Shown: in pieces, positions 27,151 through 35,936 of the stretch | Layout: each line of letters opens with the position of its first letter | How positions within the stretch are numbered: the first letter of the stretch is position 1 | Assembly: GCA_944325625.1 (NCBI GenBank) | Contig: CALVAP010000006.1 | Coordinates: 1-64,000 of the forward strand | Origin: Candidatus Gastranaerophilales bacterium | GTDB lineage: Bacteria > Cyanobacteriota > Vampirovibrionia > Gastranaerophilales > Gastranaerophilaceae | Direction of reading: 5' to 3' | Length of the DNA stretch: 64,000 bases | Program-made: the position numbers and the translations under genes | Notes under the pieces: generated by a model | Seen by the model: only the letters and a program-made list of their open reading frames with translations | What the model was told of the DNA's origin: nothing | Database searches by the model: none

Positions 27151-28272
27151 CTAAAATTTTATTCCCATAGAATTTTTTAGATAACTGTATTTTTCATAGT
27201 ATTCTTCAGGGTTTTCTTTTGCAGCGAGGATTTTATCTTGATTTTTAATAAAGAGTTCAGCCAATTGAGGGTCAAATTGAGTTCCAGCGCAGCGTTTAAT
27301 TTCTTCAATGGCAACATCATGACTAAGTGCTTGACGGTATGAACGTGTTGAAGTCATAGCATCATAAGTATCAGCAAGAGCTATAATTCTTGCTGAAATT
27401 GGGATTTCTTCACCTTTTAGCCCGCTCGGATATCCTTTCCCGTCCCAACGCTCATGATGCGTTTTAAGCCAGTCAGAGATTATGTCCAGCTTTTTGATTT
27501 TTTTGACTATTTTTTCACCCTGTTCGGGGTGTGATTTCATCACCTCAAATTCTTCATCTGTAAGTTTTCCTGGCTTACAAAGAATGCTTTGGGGGATGCC
27601 TACTTTTCCAATATCGTGCAACAGTCCGGCGGTTTCAATTTCTTCAAGAGTTTTGTCGTCTAAGCCTAGTTCTTTTGCCAAAACCAAAGAATAAAGTGTA
27701 ACCCGCATCGAATGTCCATGGGTATATGGATCTTTTGCATCAAGTGCTGAAGAAATGGATTTTATGGTTTTGTAAAAGAGTTCTCTTAAATCTTTGAGCA
27801 TTGCTGTTTTATTATGTGCAAGGTCAAACTTATCAATACCGCTTTTAATTGTTTCTAAGAGCTCAATTGGGTCAAAAGGCTTAAGGACATACTGGTATAT
27901 TTGACATTCATTAATTGAATCAACCATTATATCTGTATCAGCTTGGCCGGTTAGTAAAATTTTAACTATATCCGGGTGTTGTTTTGCGATTTGTTTTAGA
28001 AATTCTGTTCCGCTCATTTCGGGCATGCGCTGATCGCTTACAATAAGGGAAATATCATCACCATGTTCAGAAACTACGTCTAGCGCTTTTTTACCGTCTG
28101 TAGCGGTAAGAATTTCATATTTTCCTCTTAGCGTACGTTTGAGAAGTTGAAGGTTATTCTCCTCATCATCCACAAGAAGTATTGTTTTTTTCTCATCAGG
28201 ATTTTCAGACAACAAAACTTTTTCTATGCTCTCGTTTAAAAACTCTGTTTCTTTACCCGCAAGGTAATCCAT
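27151..28272 (-). CDS. response regulator with HD-GYP c-di-GMP phosphodiesterase domain
   Basis: 373 residues. A receiver domain lies at about 29-150, with acidic pocket VDDEE and phospho-acceptor D80 (SDQRMPEMSG). It is followed by an intact HD-GYP domain: THGHSMRV, HD at 219-220 (GLLHDIGK), SHPEQGE, HHERWDGKGYPSG and DTYDAMTSTRSYR. It should hydrolyse c-di-GMP (RpfG-like) under control of phosphorylation. No kinase gene is adjacent. The upstream region 28273-28458 carries divergent signals for this gene and tpiA. Confidence 0.93.
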   Translation of the reverse strand: MDYLAGKETEFLNESIEKVLLSENPDEKKTILLVDDEENNLQLLKRTLRGKYEILTATDGKKALDVVSEHGDDISLIVSDQRMPEMSGTEFLKQIAKQHPDIVKILLTGQADTDIMVDSINECQIYQYVLKPFDPIELLETIKSGIDKFDLAHNKTAMLKDLRELFYKTIKSISSALDAKDPYTHGHSMRVTLYSLVLAKELGLDDKTLEEIETAGLLHDIGKVGIPQSILCKPGKLTDEEFEVMKSHPEQGEKIVKKIKKLDIISDWLKTHHERWDGKGYPSGLKGEEIPISARIIALADTYDAMTSTRSYRQALSHDVAIEEIKRCAGTQFDPQLAELFIKNQDKILAAKENPEEYYEKYSYLKNSMGIKF

Positions 28273-28396
28273 ACCAACTCCGACATAACTCTGCTTTAGT
28301 ACTTAACGGCTAGTCTAATTAAAAACTTTAATATTCCAGCCAACTTTTTACATATTATAACATTTTTTAATATTCTTGTATATAAAGAGAATTAAC

Positions 28397-28425
28397 TTGA
28401 AAACAAACGCTGTTTGCAATAACAT
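28397..28425 (+). promoter_or_regulatory. possible tpiA promoter
   Basis: TTGAAA (28397-28402), a 17-nt spacer and TAACAT (28420-28425), about 30 bases upstream of the start codon. Confidence 0.4.
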
Positions 28426-28458
28426 TAAGGAGTAAGAGAATTATTAGAGGATAAGATT

Positions 28459-29235
28459 ATGTCAAGAAAACCAATTATTGCGGGTAACTGGAAAATGCAC
28501 AAACTGCAAGCAGAGGCAGTTACGCTTGTTAATGATGTAATGGCAGAATTAAGACCGATAGAAAAGTCAGAATTGCCGGAAGTAATTGTGGCTCCTGTGT
28601 TCACATCTTTGCATGTTGTGAGAAAAGCTATGGATGATTGTGGTTGCGGAAAAGTTAAACTTGCAGCTCAAAATTGTTACTATGAACCACAAGGTGCTTT
28701 TACTGGTGAAGTTTCAACAGAAATGGTTAAAGATGCAGGTGTTGACTATGTTATTATCGGACACTCCGAAAGAAGACAGTATTTTGGAGAAACAGATGAG
28801 ATGATTAATAAAAAGGCAAAAGCAATCCTTGCTAACGGACTTTTACCTATTATCTGCTGTGGTGAAACTTTGGAACAAAGGGAAGCAGGAGTTACAGATT
28901 CTCACATAGAATCTCAAATCAGAGCTGCTTTGGATGGAATTTCTTCAGAAGATATATCTAAATCAGTTATTGCTTATGAGCCGATATGGGCAATAGGAAC
29001 AGGCAAAACTTGCGATTCTCAAGAAGCAAACAGAGTAATTGCGATGATTAGAAATGTTGTTAAATCTGTAGCAGGTGTTGAAGCAGCAGATTCAATAAGA
29101 ATTCTCTACGGCGGTAGTGTTAAGCCTGAAACAATTGAAGAACAAATGGCTCAGTCTGATATTGATGGTGCACTCGTTGGTGGCGCTAGTCTTAAGGCAG
29201 ACAGCTTTGCGAAAATTGTTAAAGGTGCTATGTAA
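28459..29235 (+). CDS. tpiA: triosephosphate isomerase
   Basis: 258 residues. Interconverts dihydroxyacetone phosphate and glyceraldehyde 3-phosphate in glycolysis. Conserved residues are present: Asn-Lys in GNWKMHK, catalytic His in IIGHSERR, catalytic Glu in AYEPIWAIGTG, and phosphate loop YGGSVKPE. ATG preceded by AGAGGATAAG. Single gene with a strong terminator. Confidence 0.98.
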   Translation: MSRKPIIAGNWKMHKLQAEAVTLVNDVMAELRPIEKSELPEVIVAPVFTSLHVVRKAMDDCGCGKVKLAAQNCYYEPQGAFTGEVSTEMVKDAGVDYVIIGHSERRQYFGETDEMINKKAKAILANGLLPIICCGETLEQREAGVTDSHIESQIRAALDGISSEDISKSVIAYEPIWAIGTGKTCDSQEANRVIAMIRNVVKSVAGVEAADSIRILYGGSVKPETIEEQMAQSDIDGALVGGASLKADSFAKIVKGAM

Positions 29236-29254
29236 TTTATTTTATTTTGTTCTA

Positions 29255-29290
29255 CAAAAAAGCCTGCTTTTTATTAAGCGGGCTTTTTTT
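29255..29290 (+). terminator. terminator of tpiA
   Basis: AAAAAAGCCTGCTT pairs with AAGCGGGCTTTTTT around a short loop and ends in a T run, a classic intrinsic terminator. Confidence 0.88.
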
Positions 29291-29335
29291 ATTTAAAAAG
29301 TTGCCCTTTATTTAAAATAAAACTATAATTCTAGT

Positions 29336-30571
29336 ATGCAAAATATTAATTTAGTAAAAATCTTAAAAGACATTCCTGCTTTATTATCTTCATCCAATGA
29401 TGTTGAAGCGACAATGGATAACGTTATTTCCGAAATTAAGGAAAATCTTGAGCTCGAAAGTGCTGCCATATATTATCTTTCAGAAGAAAATGCTTATTTG
29501 AAATTTCCCCAAGACGCTGAAGAGTTTAAAGATTTTGTTGTAGATAGTGAGTTGTTGGGTAAAATCGAAAATGTAGGTGTTTGCGAGGTTGTGCCATCTT
29601 ATGTTGGTTTTTGTGAGGAATATAAAAACCTTACACTGTTTCCGCTAAAGATACGAGATACGGTATTTGGATTTATTTGTGTACCGAACAATTCTATTAA
29701 TGAAACACAAAGGGATGTATTGAGCATGCTTGCCTCTGTAGCGGCATATTCTATTAAGGATAGTGAGCTTTCTAACGTTTTTAAAATTCAGCTGAGGGCA
29801 CTGCAATCTGGCATTAAGGAAAAAACTCTTGCCGTTAAAACAATAAAAGAGCAAAATGAAAAAATTTTGGAGGCGGATAAGGCGAAAAATGAGTTTATTG
29901 CAAACATATCTCACGAGCTAAGAACTCCCTTAAATGCAATAATAGGCTTTTCAGAAGTATTAAGTTCAAAAATATTTGGAGAACTTAATGAGAAGCAATC
30001 CGAGTACATAAATGATATTTATACTTCGGGTGTCCATTTATTAGGAATGATTAATGAAATTCTTGATATTTCGAAGCTGGAATCTAATGCGATGAGTGTA
30101 AGTTATACAGAATTTATTCCAAAAGCTGCGATTGAAGAAGTTATAAATGTTATGCGTCCATTAGCTAATAAAAAGAAACTGAATGTTGGGTTTAATTGTT
30201 TATACGACCAAAAGGCAGTTTTGGACTATCAAAAATTACAGCAAATTTTATATAATCTTATAAGTAATGCAATAAAATTCACACCGGAAGGTGGAAAAGT
30301 TGACATAGAATTGCTGAAATCGGAGAATAATATAGTAATAACTGTAAAAGATAGTGGTGTTGGTGTTGATAAAAAAGCACAAGAAAAGATATTCGAAAAG
30401 TTTGTGCAGCTCGAGAATGCCTACACAAAAACAGGAAGTTCTACCGGTCTGGGGCTCACAATAACTAAGAGATTTGTTGAACTTATGAACGGCACAATTA
30501 AGCTAGAAAGTGCTTTGGGAAAAGGGGCAATGTTTATTATTACTTTGCCGTTGGAGAAAAGTAATGGCTAG
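29336..30571 (+). CDS. soluble sensor histidine kinase
   Basis: 411 residues, no membrane helix, so a cytoplasmic sensor. A GAF-like domain lies at about 15-145, then a coiled coil, a HisKA domain with phospho-accepting histidine in NISHELRTPLNAIIGFSE, and a HATPase domain with N box NLISNAIKFTPEGG, G1 DSGVGV and G2 GSSTGLGL. Its signal is unknown. It overlaps the next gene, a lone receiver protein, by eight bases, so the pair is its own two-component system. The ribosome binding site is weak. Confidence 0.93.
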   Translation: MQNINLVKILKDIPALLSSSNDVEATMDNVISEIKENLELESAAIYYLSEENAYLKFPQDAEEFKDFVVDSELLGKIENVGVCEVVPSYVGFCEEYKNLTLFPLKIRDTVFGFICVPNNSINETQRDVLSMLASVAAYSIKDSELSNVFKIQLRALQSGIKEKTLAVKTIKEQNEKILEADKAKNEFIANISHELRTPLNAIIGFSEVLSSKIFGELNEKQSEYINDIYTSGVHLLGMINEILDISKLESNAMSVSYTEFIPKAAIEEVINVMRPLANKKKLNVGFNCLYDQKAVLDYQKLQQILYNLISNAIKFTPEGGKVDIELLKSENNIVITVKDSGVGVDKKAQEKIFEKFVQLENAYTKTGSSTGLGLTITKRFVELMNGTIKLESALGKGAMFIITLPLEKSNG

Positions 30572-30911
30572 GATTTTGATTGCTGAAGATAACGAGTCGA
30601 ATATGAAACTCATGTTTGACGTGCTCGTTGCCAGTGGTTTTGAGGTCGAAAAAGCCTTTGACGGAGTTGAGGCTCTTGAAAAATTATCAAAAAATGATTA
30701 TGACTTGCTCATATTGGATATTCAAATGCCTAAAAAGTCAGGATATGATGTTTTAAAGGAGATTAAGAAAAATATCAAGGTTCTTGTAGTTTCAGCATGC
30801 GCGATGGAGAAGGATATTGCGTTGGCTAAAAATATAGGGTGCTTAGATTATATGACAAAACCTGTTAAAATTTTTGTTTTACTAGAAAAAGTGAAGAATA
30901 TTTTACAATAG
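30564..30911 (+). CDS. single-domain response regulator (CheY-like)
   Basis: 115 residues from ATG 30564, with GGAGAAAAGTA just upstream inside the kinase gene. A receiver domain only: AEDNESN acidic pocket, phospho-acceptor Asp in LLILDIQMPKKSGYDVL, switch Ser in VVSACA and Lys in YMTKPVK. No output domain, so it acts by protein contact, perhaps as a phosphorelay intermediate. Most likely the direct partner of the overlapping kinase. Confidence 0.93.
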   Translation: MARILIAEDNESNMKLMFDVLVASGFEVEKAFDGVEALEKLSKNDYDLLILDIQMPKKSGYDVLKEIKKNIKVLVVSACAMEKDIALAKNIGCLDYMTKPVKIFVLLEKVKNILQ

Positions 30912-30990
30912 TATTTGAAAAACTTTATTTAAAGCAATTTTTTTGTTTTAGTTGTTTTATGATGATGTGAATGTCTGTGAAGGAGATTTT

Positions 30991-31356
30991 ATGATACAAC
31001 CGCTAGGAAAAGTAGGCTGTTCACTGAGGACAAGAATACCGGGTTTAGTAGTCGATATGGCTGAGGTTGGTAAAGGTTCGGCTTTGGAAAAAGGTTTTAA
31101 TCGCCATGCCAAGATACTAAAAAACTTTGTAAAGACCGGTCTTAAACAAGGCGGAACACTTCCCGACGGTAGAAGAGTAGGGTTTCATAAGATAGGTGAC
31201 ACAGAATTTTATAAGGTTTTTTATGCTCCAAATAAGTCAAATTGGCCAGACGTCTCTTATGAGGTTTCGAAAGACGGTGTCTCCATCATTACTGATAAGT
31301 TAAAATATTTCAAAAATTCTCAAGAAATTATTAGGCACTTATTTAGTAAAAAATAA
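30991..31356 (+). CDS. small basic protein of unknown function
   Basis: 121 residues from ATG 30991, chosen because AAGGAG lies five bases before it. No signal peptide or membrane segment. The sequence has a basic middle (NRHAKILKNFVKTGLKQGG) and a beta-rich second half (RRVGFHKIGDTEFYKVFYAP, YEVSKDGVSIIT). No family recognised. It ends at a strong terminator. Confidence 0.65.
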   Translation: MIQPLGKVGCSLRTRIPGLVVDMAEVGKGSALEKGFNRHAKILKNFVKTGLKQGGTLPDGRRVGFHKIGDTEFYKVFYAPNKSNWPDVSYEVSKDGVSIITDKLKYFKNSQEIIRHLFSKK

Positions 31357-31359
31357 AAA

Positions 31360-31386
31360 AACTCCCGATATACGGGAGTTTTTTTT
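31360..31386. terminator. terminator between converging genes
   Basis: AACTCCCG-ATATA-CGGGAGTT followed by eight T. A-rich sequence on the other side lets it also stop pgk transcription from the minus strand. Confidence 0.85.
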
Positions 31387-31400
31387 GTGCTTATATGAAA

Positions 31401-32594
31401 CTAGTCATCTAATGCTGCAACGCCTGGAAGAATTTTGCCTTCAATAAATTCAAGGCTTGCGCCCCCACCTGTCGAAACGTGGGTGAAATCTTCAGCTTTA
31501 CAGAATTTCTTTGCCGCACTTACGGAGTCACCACCACCAATGACAGATACCGCACCATTTTTAGTAGCGTCAACGATTGCTTCCAATACTGCCTTTGTAC
31601 CTTCTGCAAATGCGGGGTTTTCAAATGCACCGACAGGTCCGTTCATAAGTATTGTTTTTGAATTTTTAAGAACTTCTGCAAATGCTTTTCTTGATTCCGG
31701 ACCGGCGTCTACACCTTCAAATCCGTCAGGAATTTCATTAATTTTAACGAATTTGTTGGTTCCATTGCCTGAAAAATCATCTGTTACAAGAACATCCGTA
31801 GCCATAACAAGTTTTACGCCCTTTTCTGCAGCTTTCTTTTCGATGGATTTAGCAACTTCAAGTTGATCATCTTCACAGATTGAGTTCCCTATTTTTCCGC
31901 CGTTAGCTTTTACAAAGGTATATGCCATGCCACCACCGATAATGAGGTTATCAACCTTGTCAATAAGATTTTCTAAAACGCCTATCTTAGACGAAACCTT
32001 AGCTCCGCCTACAACTGCGGTAAATGGTCTTACCGGATTGTCCAGTGCTTGTGAAAGACATCTTAGTTCTTTTTCCATTAACAAGCCTGATACTGCAGGT
32101 TTTAAAACTTTCGCAAGTTTTGCTGTAGATGTGTGGTTTCTATGCGCTGCACCAAAGGCATCGTTAACATAAAAATCGCCAAGTTTTGCCAATTCATTTG
32201 CAAATGTCATATCGTCATCTTTTGCTTCTTCAGCTTTGTAGAAGCGAATATTTTCCAATAACGCAACTTGTCCGTCTTGAAGCTTTTCTACATAAGGAGC
32301 AGCTTCTTCCACACTCGGTATAAACACAACTTCTTCTCCAAGAACTTTGGACATATATTTTGCGACAGGAGCAAGTGTGAATTCAGGATTTTTTTCACCT
32401 TTTGGTCTTCCAAGGTGTGCCATAAGTACAATTTTAGCTCCTTTGTCTTTCAAGTAGTTTAATGTTGGTAGAATAGCTCTAATTCTTGTATCATCAGTAA
32501 CATTTTTGTCAGCATCAAGAGGAACGTTTATATCAACGCGCACGAGTGCTGTTTTTCCCTTGATGTCTTGTAAATCTTTGATTGATTTTTTCAT
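31401..32594 (-). CDS. pgk: phosphoglycerate kinase
   Basis: 397 residues. Makes ATP from 1,3-bisphosphoglycerate in glycolysis. Conserved N-terminal KTALVRVDINVPLD, LMAHLGRPKG, NDAFGAAHRNHTS, hinge GGAKVSSKIGVLENL and nucleotide loop VIGGGDSVSA with STGGGASLEFIEG. AAGAGGG precedes the start. It follows pnp on the same strand with a hairpin between them. Confidence 0.98.
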   Translation of the reverse strand: MKKSIKDLQDIKGKTALVRVDINVPLDADKNVTDDTRIRAILPTLNYLKDKGAKIVLMAHLGRPKGEKNPEFTLAPVAKYMSKVLGEEVVFIPSVEEAAPYVEKLQDGQVALLENIRFYKAEEAKDDDMTFANELAKLGDFYVNDAFGAAHRNHTSTAKLAKVLKPAVSGLLMEKELRCLSQALDNPVRPFTAVVGGAKVSSKIGVLENLIDKVDNLIIGGGMAYTFVKANGGKIGNSICEDDQLEVAKSIEKKAAEKGVKLVMATDVLVTDDFSGNGTNKFVKINEIPDGFEGVDAGPESRKAFAEVLKNSKTILMNGPVGAFENPAFAEGTKAVLEAIVDATKNGAVSVIGGGDSVSAAKKFCKAEDFTHVSTGGGASLEFIEGKILPGVAALDD

Positions 32595-32635
32595 TTTTGT
32601 ACCCTCTTAAACTTAGTATTTAGTATTTGTTTTAT

Positions 32636-32666
32636 AACGGGCTGCCGATAAAATCGGCAGCCCATA
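32636..32666 (-). terminator. hairpin between pnp and pgk
   Basis: GGGCTGCCGAT / ATCGGCAGCCC, a perfect 11-bp stem with a three-base loop directly after the pnp stop. The T tail is weak, so it may stop transcription or protect the pnp RNA end. Confidence 0.65.
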
Positions 32667-32671
32667 TGAGT

Positions 32672-34804
32672 TTATAATACGTTTGCTTTTTCTTCTTCAC
32701 TAACACCTTTGATTGTGAGGTTAACTCTACCCTTATCGTCTATTTTGATAACTTTTACTATAACTTCGTCACCAACACTCAGACGGCTTTCAACGGTGTC
32801 AATTCTTTCATTACAAACTTGTGATATGTGAACCATTCCATCTTTACCGGGGGCCAATTCAACGAAAGCTCCAATTGGAATAATTCTTACAACCTTTCCG
32901 CGACGAACCATTCCTGCTTCAGCTTTGAAGGTTGCATCATCTATCATTCTTCTTGCTATTTCAAGCCCTTCCTTATCATTTGATGTGATGGTTACAAGTC
33001 CGGAATCCTGAATATCAATTTCAGCACCGGAGCAGTCTATTATGTTTCTAATATTCTTTCCACCAGGTCCGATTACTGTTCCAATATCTTTTTGGTCGAT
33101 TGTCATTGTGAATATACGCGGAGCGTATGGAGAAAGCTCTTTTGCTGGTTCAGATATTGCTTTTTTCATTTCTTCCATAATGTGCAATCTACCGCGTTTT
33201 GCTTGTTCCAATGCCCTTCTCAATGTCGGGTTTGAAATCCCTTTGATTTTCATATCCATTTGTAGAGCCGTTATTCCTGTATCATTACCGGTTACTTTGA
33301 AGTCCATATCACCTAAGAAGTCTTCAATTCCTTGAATATCTGTTAAGACTGTATCTGTTTCTCCTTCTTTGATTAACCCCATTGCAACACCAGAAATCAT
33401 ACACTTTACAGGAACTCCTGCATTCATTAGTGCCATTGAGCTTCCACATGTTGATGCCATTGATGTTGAACCGTTTGACTCTAATACATCAGAAGTTACT
33501 CGAATTGTATAGCCGAATTCTTCCTGAGAAGGCAAAGCTGGTACGTTAGCACGTTCTGCGAGATTACCGTGACCAACTTCTCTTCTTCCCGGACCTCTTA
33601 GCGGTTTAACTTCACCAACAGAAAATCCGGGGAAAATGTATTTATGCATATATGTTTTGCTTTTTACGGGGTCTACACCGTCAAATTCTTGCGCCATTCC
33701 CGGACCTGCAAGTGTTGCAACAGAAAGAACCTGTGTTTGCCCTCTTGTGAATACGGCTGAACCATGCGCTCTTGGAAGAACTCCAACTTCGCACCATATC
33801 GGGCGAACATCTTCAATTTTTCTTCCATCAGCTCTTATGCCTTCTTCTGTAATCATTTTACGCATTACTTTCTTTTCTAATGCTTTAAACTGTTCTGCTA
33901 CAAAGTCAATTCCGGTTTCTTCCATCATAACTTTTATAGGATGTTCATCATCAAGTGCTTCGATTTTGTCTCGAACAGCTTGTTTAGTTTCATCTAGTTT
34001 AGCTTTTCTGTAATCTCTGTCAAAGTTATGGTATGCATCGAATATGGCGTCATAGCTTGTTTCTTTGATTATGTTGTCAAGTTCTGTTGTATCATATGGA
34101 TTTACAAATTCAACCCTTTCTACGCCACATTCTTTTGCAAAAGCAAGTTGGGCTTCTACTTGTTTTCTTATTTCAACTTGAGCAAATTCAACAGCAGCCA
34201 TTATGTCGTCTTCTGTAACAAATTTACAACCTGCTTCAACCATAATTACAGAATCATGTGTTCCTGCAATAACTATATCCATATCGGATTCTTCAGCTTG
34301 TTTGTATGTCGGGTTTGCTATAAATTCTCCATTTATTCTACCTACTCTAACAGCACCGACAGGTCCTTCAAACGGAGCACCTGAAAGCATTAACGCAGTT
34401 GATGCTGCCAAAATTGACAATGTATCGGGCTGGTTTTCTTGGTCAGAACTGAAAAGCTGTGAAACTATTTGAATATCGTTTCTGTATCCTTTTGGAAACA
34501 ACGGACGAATGGGTCTATCTATCAGTCTTGATATTAGTACAGCTTTTTCAGATGGTTTACCTTCTGTTTTTGTATATCCTCCCGGAATTTTTCCGATTGC
34601 TGACATTCTTTCTTCGTAGTCAATTAAAAGTGGGAAAAAGTCTATTCCTACTCTTGGTTCTGATGCTACTGTACAGTGTACGAACAACATTGTGTCTCCA
34701 CATCTCACCGTTACTGATGAAGTAGCTGATTTTGCATACTTACCTGTTTCGATGACAACCGGTTTTCCTCCGATTTCGATTTCGAATCTTTTTACTTCGT
34801 TCAT
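32672..34804 (-). CDS. pnp: polyribonucleotide nucleotidyltransferase (PNPase)
   Basis: 710 residues. A phosphorolytic 3'-5' exoribonuclease of the degradosome type. Two RNase PH-like domains (SSVTVRCGDTMLFVHCT; GSAVFTRGQTQVLSVATLAG) are separated by a helical domain. They are followed by a KH domain (IGTVIGPGGKNIRNI) and an S1 RNA-binding domain (GKVVRIIPIGAFVELAPGKDGMVHISQ). Full family length. It starts 124 bases after the HD-GYP regulator upstream on the same strand. Confidence 0.98.
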   Translation of the reverse strand: MNEVKRFEIEIGGKPVVIETGKYAKSATSSVTVRCGDTMLFVHCTVASEPRVGIDFFPLLIDYEERMSAIGKIPGGYTKTEGKPSEKAVLISRLIDRPIRPLFPKGYRNDIQIVSQLFSSDQENQPDTLSILAASTALMLSGAPFEGPVGAVRVGRINGEFIANPTYKQAEESDMDIVIAGTHDSVIMVEAGCKFVTEDDIMAAVEFAQVEIRKQVEAQLAFAKECGVERVEFVNPYDTTELDNIIKETSYDAIFDAYHNFDRDYRKAKLDETKQAVRDKIEALDDEHPIKVMMEETGIDFVAEQFKALEKKVMRKMITEEGIRADGRKIEDVRPIWCEVGVLPRAHGSAVFTRGQTQVLSVATLAGPGMAQEFDGVDPVKSKTYMHKYIFPGFSVGEVKPLRGPGRREVGHGNLAERANVPALPSQEEFGYTIRVTSDVLESNGSTSMASTCGSSMALMNAGVPVKCMISGVAMGLIKEGETDTVLTDIQGIEDFLGDMDFKVTGNDTGITALQMDMKIKGISNPTLRRALEQAKRGRLHIMEEMKKAISEPAKELSPYAPRIFTMTIDQKDIGTVIGPGGKNIRNIIDCSGAEIDIQDSGLVTITSNDKEGLEIARRMIDDATFKAEAGMVRRGKVVRIIPIGAFVELAPGKDGMVHISQVCNERIDTVESRLSVGDEVIVKVIKIDDKGRVNLTIKGVSEEEKANVL

Positions 34805-34928
34805 CTTTTTTCTCTTTCTTTTTTAAGTGATACTCGTCTTTATTTGTCTAAATTATAGGACAAAAACAAATTATTGAAAAGTCTATTTTTCTTTCCATAT
34901 CACTGCAAATAGAGAAAATTATAAAAAT

Positions 34929-35936
34929 TTATGCTTTTGTTGTTTGTTCAAACTCTGCAATTTCTTTAAGTAATTCAGGTAATATTTCTCTAAAGCTTTG
35001 TACAATTTGAGGGTCAAATTGTTTTCCTGCAAGTTTTTCGAGTACCTGCATTGCATCTTCCGGTTTCATCGCTTCACGATAGGCTCTATTTGAGACCATA
35101 CCGTCATATGCGTCGGCTATCGCTATTATTCTCGAGCCGATTGGGATTTCTTCACCTTTTATTCCGTATGGATATCCGTTTCCATCAAAGTGTTCGTGGT
35201 GATATTTTATTATTGTTATTACATCTTTAAGCTGTTTTATATCTTCGAGAATTCTTACACCATGATCAACGTGTGATTTAATTTCTTGAAATTCTTCATC
35301 TGTAAGTTTTTCTGTTTTTAGCAGTACATCATCGGAAACCCCAATCATTCCTATATCATGCAGCAGACCTGCAAGTTCTATCTTTCCGTAATCTGCGTCG
35401 CTCAAATTCAGCTTTTTCGCTATTTTTAATGAATAATATGTAACTCTTCTGCTTCTGCCTAATGTATAAGAATCCTTGGCATCAAGAGCTTCTATAATTG
35501 CGCGAATTGTCCCTGAAAAAAGTTCTTTTAAGTCGCTAATTAGTACTTCATTATCTTTTTTTAATTGGAAGTATTCCAGACCTGCTTCTACCACAAGCTC
35601 AAGTTCTGCTGGGTTAAAGGGTTTTTTTATGTAGCGATATATTTTTGCTTCGTTTATTGAGCCTATTAGTATTGTTATGTCGGAGTAGGCTGTAACCAGA
35701 ATTCTTACGGTTTCGGGATAGTTCTCATATACGTGCTTAAGTAACTCGACCCCGTCCATTTCAGGCATTTTATGGTCTGATAAAATCAAATGAAACTGTT
35801 GTGTTTTCATAAGTTCTATCGCATCTAATGGAGACGTCGTTTTTACAATGTCATACTTCCCCCTTAGAGTACGATATAATAACATTAAATTATTTTCTTC
35901 ATCATCTACGAGTAAAATTTTATACTTATCGTTCAT
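34929..35936 (-). CDS. response regulator with intact HD-GYP domain
   Basis: 335 residues from ATG 35936, which overlaps the kinase gene by 11 bases; a longer start at 35969 is possible. The receiver has VDDEENN and phospho-acceptor Asp in LILSDHKMPEMDG. The HD-GYP part has YTLGRSRRV, HD in GLLHDIGM, KSHVDHG, and YHHEHFDGNGYPYG, so catalysis of c-di-GMP hydrolysis is expected. One deviation is the first conserved position, which lacks the His of HSxRV (GRSRRV), though other ligands remain. It is the last gene of the operon that begins with fliP, so kinase signals there would adjust c-di-GMP for the neighbouring PilZ protein. Confidence 0.92.
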   Translation of the reverse strand: MNDKYKILLVDDEENNLMLLYRTLRGKYDIVKTTSPLDAIELMKTQQFHLILSDHKMPEMDGVELLKHVYENYPETVRILVTAYSDITILIGSINEAKIYRYIKKPFNPAELELVVEAGLEYFQLKKDNEVLISDLKELFSGTIRAIIEALDAKDSYTLGRSRRVTYYSLKIAKKLNLSDADYGKIELAGLLHDIGMIGVSDDVLLKTEKLTDEEFQEIKSHVDHGVRILEDIKQLKDVITIIKYHHEHFDGNGYPYGIKGEEIPIGSRIIAIADAYDGMVSNRAYREAMKPEDAMQVLEKLAGKQFDPQIVQSFREILPELLKEIAEFEQTTKA